DNA from: Ecdyonurus torrentis
Taxonomy: Eukaryota > Arthropoda > Insecta > Ephemeroptera > Heptageniidae
Length of the DNA: 64,000 nucleotides
Direction of reading: 5' to 3'
Assembly: GCA_949318235.1 (NCBI GenBank)
Contig: OX439137.1
Span: 21,198,518-21,262,517 of the forward strand
Shown here piece by piece: positions 60,373 through 64,000 of this stretch; within the stretch, counting starts at the first letter, position 1, and each line of letters opens with the position of its first letter. Below the pieces are notes generated by a model. It worked only from the letters and a program-made list of their open reading frames with translations, was not told where the DNA came from and did not search any database. Position numbers and translations under genes: made by a program.

Positions 60373-61895
60373 TATATAGGCCTATTTATTAAACAAAACA
60401 AGTGTGCATTCACACATTCTTAAATTTGTTATAACTTAATTTGGCAGCAATTTGTAAAATAGCATTGTTTCAAATGGGAAAAATTATTTTGCTGCGCAAA
60501 GTTACAACAAATTTAAGAATATGTGAATGCACCTTAAATCTATACATTCAATTTTAGTTTTATTTATTTCCTATCTTTTAAGTTAGTTGTCACACAGTCA
60601 TTGAGTTGTCTGAACCAGTTCCCACTAGATAACCGAAGTTGAGCAACGTCGAGCGTGGTCAGTACTTGGATGGGTAAAACCGTACAAAGACTGGCGATGT
60701 GGCTGTGCTGGGAGTTTGACCACTGCTTGCTAACGCGAGTGCTGTCAACTCTTGGTTTTCCGAGAGTCAGTGGTCCGGGTTGCACAGATTTGGTAGTCGA
60801 GCTCAGAAGAGTGTGATAACGGATTGAGACTGAGGTCTGGTAAGCCTCAGATCATACACTAAAGCCTATACTGAAAAGGTTTAATCCTGGCCTACACCGA
60901 AAGGTATTATGGCGTCATGATACTTACCTTACTTTTTAAGTTAGTTAATATTAACTGTGCCGTAATGAGGGTGGATGTTGGTGGTGTTTTTGGTGTTGGG
61001 GGTTGAAATAGACATTATAGGGGAAGCCTGTGCGACAAAAGTTGATTAACTAGATACAAAATCTAATTTTATCACATGATAAATATGTACTGGTGTATGC
61101 ATATTTATGTGTACTGTCTACATACATGTACAGATCTGGACAAAAGTTCCCGAACAGGGCAGCGGCGGCCGCTGCGTTTTCTCATATAGATAACATATAC
61201 ATAATGTGGTGTAGTTGCGGTTTGCGTATGCAAATTGTTTGGGAACTTTTGGCCAGAGCTGTACATACTTGCCAGTAAATGATACATTATGTATGTATAT
61301 ACATACATGAACGTTTATTAAAAATAATGAGAAGGAAACTTACCACAAAAAGGTTGTCACTGAACTGCTGAGCAGTTGTCTGTAATCCTCGGGCATTTCG
61401 CAACTAAAAAAAAATACATATATATCAAACATACTATAAAAATCACGACACTACTTCTGTGATGCTGTGTTCACATTGAGCTTTTTGTAATTGGAATTGT
61501 TAATTATTTGATCAAAATATAACATGCATTCTTATGGAGCTCAGCTCGATGTGAACACAGCAGCACATTCATACATATAGTTAAGACAAAAATACACGTA
61601 AATCATATACGAATATCACATCTTAATATTAATCATTTGTTTAAAAGTATGGATTAAGTTATTATAGTTTTGATTGAGCTATGTAATAAATGTAACAAAA
61701 GTGACCAAAAGATGTGCCTTGCACTGTGTTGAAAAAATCATCTAAAAATGTCCAAAAACAGAAATGGTCGGCCAACAATCAGGTATCAAATTCACGTACT
61801 TAAAACATAAATTTATGCAAACCAATTATTTAAAACATTAGTATACATATTAAACTTACAATTAATTGCCCTGCTCCTCGAATATTCGACAGCAT
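55255..61895 (-). CDS. NDUFV2: NADH dehydrogenase (ubiquinone) flavoprotein 2, 24-kDa 2Fe-2S subunit of complex I, complete
   Basis: Seven exons on the minus strand (61,860-61,895; 61,344-61,403; 59,997-60,059; 58,835-59,022; 57,809-58,016; 56,709-56,785; 55,255-55,351) give 729 nt, 242 residues plus stop; animal NDUFV2 has about 249. All borders are GT/AG and in phase. The N-terminus ([20 protein letters not shown]) is basic and acid-free, as in a mitochondrial presequence. The body shows the thioredoxin-fold signature segments [28 protein letters not shown] and [10 protein letters not shown]. The four cluster ligands are all present: Cys127 and Cys132 (CTTTPC), Cys168 and Cys172 (CLGAC). 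In the family this subunit pairs with NDUFV1 in the matrix arm of complex I and holds cluster N1a. It ends [18 protein letters not shown]. The gene is divergent from the plus-strand gene at 63,251. Confidence 0.97.
55423..56045. mobile_element. CCTTACCA hairpin family, copy D, split by a SINE
   Basis: The left arm starts TGATCAAAGAAAGGATAGG and the right arm ends CCTATCCCTTCTTTGATCA. The arms match copy A closely (GTAGCTTGGTGAAAGTCTTG). The SINE at 55,535-55,854 and a TAG repeat at 55,862-55,895 sit in the loop side. Confidence 0.75.
55535..55854 (-). mobile_element. Second SINE copy, same body, inserted into a hairpin element
   Basis: On the minus strand it contains GGTCCGAGCTGCACAGGTC, GTGGTCTGGTAAGC and CCTGGCCTACCCTGAAAGGG, followed by ATTATGGCGTCATGATA and a TATG tail, matching the body and tail of the 60.6-kb SINE. 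The recognisable 5S head is absent. AGGTTACTAGTA is duplicated at 55,523-55,534 and 55,855-55,866. Confidence 0.78.
56709..56785 (-). CDS. NDUFV2: NDUFV2 exon 6
   Basis: 77 nt, acceptor TTTGCAG, donor CCAAG|GTACGT. Codes [19 protein letters not shown] and VPKPGPR. Confidence 0.94.
57372..57497. mobile_element. CAGTCAAC element, copy 2, in NDUFV2 intron 5
   Basis: TACAGTCAACCAGAGTGAAA at the left and TTTCACCAGTTGACTGTA at the right, 126 bp. Confidence 0.6.
57542..57770. mobile_element. Inverted-repeat element beside NDUFV2 exon 5
   Basis: ATATTGAGGGCTACGCGGCA at the left pairs with TACCGCGTAGCCCTCAATAT at the right. The arms continue through TTGCACCCGC, for about 55 bp in total. It ends 38 bp from the exon. 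Confidence 0.7.
57809..58016 (-). CDS. NDUFV2: NDUFV2 exon 5 with all four cluster cysteines
   Basis: 208 nt, acceptor TTTACAG, donor TATTAT|GTAAGT. Contains CTTTPC and [11 protein letters not shown], so every 2Fe-2S ligand is on this single exon. Confidence 0.96.
58334..58588. mobile_element. CCTTACCA hairpin family, copy E, degraded
   Basis: CAGCAAGGGCCTTATTACAG at the left and GGTAAGACCCTTGCTGGTTT at the right. The left outer arm is missing and a poly-T run interrupts the stem. It lies in NDUFV2 intron 3-4 territory, about 250 bp from exon 4. Confidence 0.6.
58835..59022 (-). CDS. NDUFV2: NDUFV2 exon 4
   Basis: 188 nt, acceptor TTTGCAG, donor ATGAG|GTACTT. Carries [20 protein letters not shown] and [11 protein letters not shown]. 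Confidence 0.95.
59470..59519. repeat. Poly-T run, about 49 bases
   Basis: Among the longest homopolymers here; antisense to NDUFV2, so poly-A in the pre-mRNA of intron 3. Similar runs lie at 50,563-50,615, 35,852-35,911 (interrupted) and 63,099-63,138. Confidence 0.9.
59919..59968. repeat. TC microsatellite 30 bp from an NDUFV2 exon
   Basis: About 24 TC units just past the 5' splice site of NDUFV2 exon 3 (GA units on the transcript). Confidence 0.95.
59997..60059 (-). CDS. NDUFV2: NDUFV2 exon 3
   Basis: 21 codons ([19 protein letters not shown]), a segment strongly conserved in NDUFV2. Acceptor CCCCTTAG, donor AAAAAG|GTAAAA. A TC microsatellite lies just inside the following intron. Confidence 0.94.
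60291..60366. repeat. TA microsatellite
   Basis: About 38 uninterrupted AT units in NDUFV2 intron 2. Confidence 0.95.
60400..60535. mobile_element. Inverted-repeat element in NDUFV2 intron 2
   Basis: AAGTGTGCATTCACACATTC at the left and GAATATGTGAATGCACCTT at the right; the arms extend through TTAAATTTGTT. Confidence 0.68.
60589..60933 (+). mobile_element. Full-length 5S rRNA-derived SINE with 13-bp target duplication
   Basis: The head (about 60,589-60,700) resembles 5S rRNA: CCGAAGTTGAGCAACGTCGA and GGTCAGTACTTGGATGGG, which hold the internal A-box, intermediate and C-box type III promoter elements. The body is unrelated sequence ending CCTACACCGAAAGGTATTAT, then GGCGTCATGATA. TTTTAAGTTAGTT flanks it at 60,576-60,588 and 60,934-60,946. 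It lies in NDUFV2 intron 2, antisense to the gene. It is too diverged and too long to be a functional 5S gene. Confidence 0.82.
61131..61261. mobile_element. Mariner-like miniature, CAGCTCTGGCCAAAAG ends, copy 1
   Basis: TA flanks a terminal repeat CAGATCTGGACAAAAGTTCC and, inverted, CAGCTCTGGCCAAAAGTTCC; 131 bp. The interior has GCGGCGGCCGCTGCGTTTTC, also present inverted in copy 2. Confidence 0.75.
61344..61403 (-). CDS. NDUFV2: NDUFV2 exon 2
   Basis: 20 codons ([10 protein letters not shown]...DNLFV), acceptor TTTTTAG, donor TTTGTG|GTAAGT. Contains the end of the presequence and the start of the mature protein. Confidence 0.92.
61459..61568. mobile_element. Inverted-repeat element in NDUFV2 intron 1
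   Basis: GTGATGCTGTGTTCACATTG at the left and CGATGTGAACACAGCAGCAC at the right, about 110 bp, no ORF. Confidence 0.65.
61860..61895 (-). CDS. NDUFV2: NDUFV2 exon 1
   Basis: 12 codons ([12 protein letters not shown]), donor TTAATT|GTAAGT. The start has AAAA immediately before ATG. Codes the start of the presumed mitochondrial presequence. Confidence 0.88.
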
Positions 61896-62210
61896 TTTTA
61901 TAAAATTGGATAAAATATGAAGAAAAAATTTAGCAGACGGCCAACAGCTGTTATACAGTGTTGCCAGTTGGCAAAATTTATGCATTTTTATGAAATTTTA
62001 TTTTATTTAGTTACCAATGCAAATATTTTGCTTATTTCGTATAATATATTTTTTTACAATTAATAATATTTTTTATTTTAAGTTTTGAGATAAATGGATA
62101 AATTAAATGTTTCTGTACAATCTTTAACTAGGCAACACTGATTAATTTTCCCGCGTTTGTGAGTGACAGAAAATATTTTTTGCTCAACCGTAGTTTCTCT
62201 AAATTTTAAG
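61896..62210. promoter_or_regulatory. Bidirectional promoter between NDUFV2 and the gene at 63,251
   Basis: The 10-mer GGCAACACTG occurs twice, at 61,956-61,965 (minus strand) and 62,131-62,140 (plus strand), each in the sense direction of the gene it precedes. It resembles the Drosophila housekeeping core-promoter motif 1 (YGGTCACACTR), which sits at transcription starts. A plausible plus-strand untranslated first exon runs from about 62,150 to a donor-like TTTAAG|GTAATT ending at 62,210. Confidence 0.5.
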
Positions 62211-62591
62211 GTAATTATTCAATTAATAATTGCTAATTCAGTATTTTTAGTTTGTGCAATTATTCTTTGTATATATTCAAATATTTTTTTCAAATTTCTT
62301 GATTTGGATCTGAAATTAGAAAGCTATTTTTATCAATTTCCTCCTTGCCATTGTTTGACCCCTTGCACCTCTGTTGTGTTGTGTGGTGTAAATATGTGTT
62401 TTGCTATGTTATTGTTATTTTCTTGATATGTGTAATGCAAAGAATGCATACACTTATTGGTACTCATACTTACATTAATTTATTTTACTATGCTGTTTTA
62501 TCTTTACTATGTATAATATTGCTCTCTTTTTATGAATGATTAACTGGTTCCGATCTATTTCATTATTTTACAATGTATGTATATGTATGTA

Positions 62592-62719
62592 CAGCTCTGG
62601 CCAAAAGTTTGAGAATGAGAACGATTTGTATAGGCAATAACCCGCAACCACACTATATATTTTTATGGGAAAACGCTGCGGTCGCCGCTGCTCCGTTCTT
62701 AAACTTTTGGCCAGAGCTG
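62592..62719. mobile_element. Mariner-like miniature, copy 2
   Basis: TA then CAGCTCTGGCCAAAAGTTTG, ending with the inverse and TA; 128 bp. It lies in the presumed first intron of the gene at 63,251. Confidence 0.75.
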
Positions 62720-62739
62720 TACATAACAATGTGATAATA

Positions 62740-62850
62740 ATGCTGTTCGTAAACCCTGTTCTCTGCTCCTAAAATGACGATCGCCTTTGGATATTCAAAT
62801 GGAATGCGCATTTTTTGGTGCAAGAGAACAGGGTTTACGAACAGCATTAT
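62740..62850. mobile_element. CTGTTCGTAAACC palindromic element, copy 2
   Basis: TA-flanked; ATGCTGTTCGTAAACCCTG to its inverse. Closely matches copy 1 at 23.6 kb, including GAATGCGCATTTTTTGG. Confidence 0.74.
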
Positions 62851-62865
62851 TTTACATTATCAATA

Positions 62866-62975
62866 GTGATGTTCGTAAACCCTGTTCTTTTGCACCAAAA
62901 TATGCGCATTCCATTTGATTAACCATAGCTGATCGTCATTTTAGTAGCAGAAAACAGAGTTTACGAGCATCGAGG
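62866..62975. mobile_element. CTGTTCGTAAACC palindromic element, copy 3
   Basis: 16 bp from copy 2 and in the opposite internal orientation; GATGTTCGTAAACCCTGTTC to GTTTACGAGCATC. More diverged than copy 2. Confidence 0.68.
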
Positions 62976-63095
62976 GTGCTCCGTTACATATTGGTTATAA
63001 TATAAGAAGTATGTACAGTTGAGCTTGGAAATATTTTTTTCCTGCAAATGGCCTGAAATGGAAAATTCCCAAAATTTGGCGTCCATATGGGAAGT

Positions 63096-63139
<44 letters not shown>

Positions 63140-63250
63140 AAGGATGCCATATTATAAGCAAGCCACCATACTTAACAGCAAAACTGTCTTTATAGATCGA
63201 TACATTTTTTTTTTTTTTTTTTTTTTTTTAATTGTTATGTTTTTGTTTAG

Positions 63251-63443
63251 GATGGCTGAAATGCCGAAACTGCCTCGGACAGCAGCTGAGGTGGACATGG
63301 GTGAATGGAGGCGACAGATACAATTGTATTTGGCAGCTCAGAAAGCAGAAATTGTTGAAGCTTTGGAGGAGAAGAAAAGAGTTGGCAATCAGAAGATGCA
63401 GGCAGCAGAGGGTCAGCTTACTGTGGCAAAACAGCAATATAAG
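63251..63443 (+). CDS. Unrecognised helical protein, first coding exon (continues past right edge)
   Basis: The exon opens after acceptor TTTGTTTAG, has ATG at 63,252, and runs 64 complete codons to donor ATATAAG|GTACAG. The peptide starts MAEMPKLPRTAAEVDMGEWR and continues with QIQLYLAAQKAEIVEALEE and a Lys/Gln/Ala-rich stretch, which looks like a long amphipathic helix or coiled coil. No family was recognised. The divergent promoter shared with NDUFV2, the good splice signals and the protein-like composition support a real exon. Read-through past the donor gives unconvincing sequence. The remaining exons lie outside the window. Confidence 0.6.
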
Positions 63444-64000
63444 GTACAGTATATAATAGAAAATTTGTTAGTTATACATAGTGTATTGAGTCGCCCTCTT
63501 GGTCGGGTCATAATTTTCTTTAGGGGTCTCGTAACGCTGCCTTCTATTGGTGTGGTTCTGAAATTTTGTGACCCAAATTTTGTACAACCTCATAGAAGTT
63601 TGTTTAAAGTTGATAGACCTACTAGGGGCTGAGCAATGAGCTTAGAATGAACACAGAATTGCCATTTAAATTTGAATCTTATAGCGCTTGCAGTGTTTAA
63701 AAAAGTTGTTGAACAAGAGAGACCCACTGCCTTACCACAGTAGAAGTTCTCTGAAAAGGTCGGGGTCTCACGTGGCACAGAGTTTTAATTATAATGTTTA
63801 TTTAACTGTGAGCTTTTGTCATCGTAATGCCATCAATCTTCTTGATTATAAAGTAATTTTATTCTTTGATTTATAATGTCATTACAGTGATGAAAGCTTT
63901 CAGTTATATGAACAACTCTGTGCTTTGTGAGTCCTTGACCTGTTGACTTCTACTATGGTAAGGCCCTTGCTGGTATTTCTATCTTTTTTTTTTTTTTTTT
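63444..64000 (+). other. Start of an intron of the 63,251 gene
   Basis: Begins GTACAG after the 64-codon exon. The first 260 bases show no feature. The rest is a hairpin element of the CCTTACCA family cut by the window edge. Confidence 0.5.
63712..64000. mobile_element. CCTTACCA hairpin family, copy F, cut by window edge
   Basis: CTGCCTTACCACAGTAGAAG at the left, as in copy B, and CTACTATGGTAAGGCCCTTG at the right. The interior GGCACAGAGTTTTAATTATA resembles copy E. The right end runs into poly-T at the edge. Confidence 0.6.

Noticed and set aside
60131..60379. 82-codon ORF ending in Tyr-Ile repeats
   Set aside because: The ORF reads through the TA microsatellite and is intronic in NDUFV2.
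60600..60700. Functional 5S rRNA gene
   Set aside because: Similarity covers only the 5S-like head, with substitutions; it continues into SINE body and tail and is bounded by a 13-bp target duplication.
63444..63632. Continuation of the 63,252 ORF to 162 codons
   Set aside because: A strong donor (AAG|GTACAG) ends the exon; the sequence beyond loses the charged helical character.
49740..64000. CRISPR-like array from the repeated CCTTACCA hairpins
   Set aside because: Copies are irregularly spaced by kilobases, are palindromic elements, and this is a eukaryotic genome.

Overview
This is an AT-rich window (roughly 70% A+T) from an animal nuclear genome. It has short spliced exons with GT/AG borders, introns up to about 23 kb, many homopolymer and dinucleotide runs, and a dense load of short non-autonomous DNA transposons. 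An arthropod fits best: a ZAD-like zinc-finger N-terminus, a 5S-rRNA-derived SINE, a LINE with a TATG-repeat tail, and motif-1-like promoter boxes. That assignment is inference; no species is proposed.

Layout. (1) 222-24,422, minus: N-terminal part of a gene coding a CxxC...CxxC (ZAD-like) domain followed by a long acidic linker. A 23-kb intron separates its two visible coding exons and it runs off the left edge; a possible 5' exon lies near 33.4-33.6 kb. (2) 33,821-49,500, plus: GTF2E2 (TFIIE beta), complete in six exons. (3) 55,255-61,895, minus: NDUFV2 (24-kDa 2Fe-2S subunit of complex I), complete in seven exons, convergent with GTF2E2. (4) 63,251-63,443, plus: first coding exon of an unrecognised coiled-coil-like protein that runs off the right edge and is divergent from NDUFV2. 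The two identified complete genes are housekeeping genes (RNA polymerase II initiation and respiratory electron transfer); the four genes form no pathway.

Most remaining bases are introns or intergenic DNA filled with mobile-element debris. Recognisable groups are: elements flanked by TTAA, including a perfect 1.17-kb palindrome carrying the same 98-codon ORF on both strands; hAT-like elements with 8-bp duplications; TA-flanked mariner-like miniatures; a hairpin family confined to 49.7-64 kb whose inverted symmetry runs into copy-specific sequence; a full-length 5S-derived SINE with a 13-bp duplication, a second truncated copy, and a LINE fragment with the same 3' tail. Several elements are nested, which gives relative ages. 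No tRNA gene, rRNA gene, CRISPR array or bacterial-style operon was seen.
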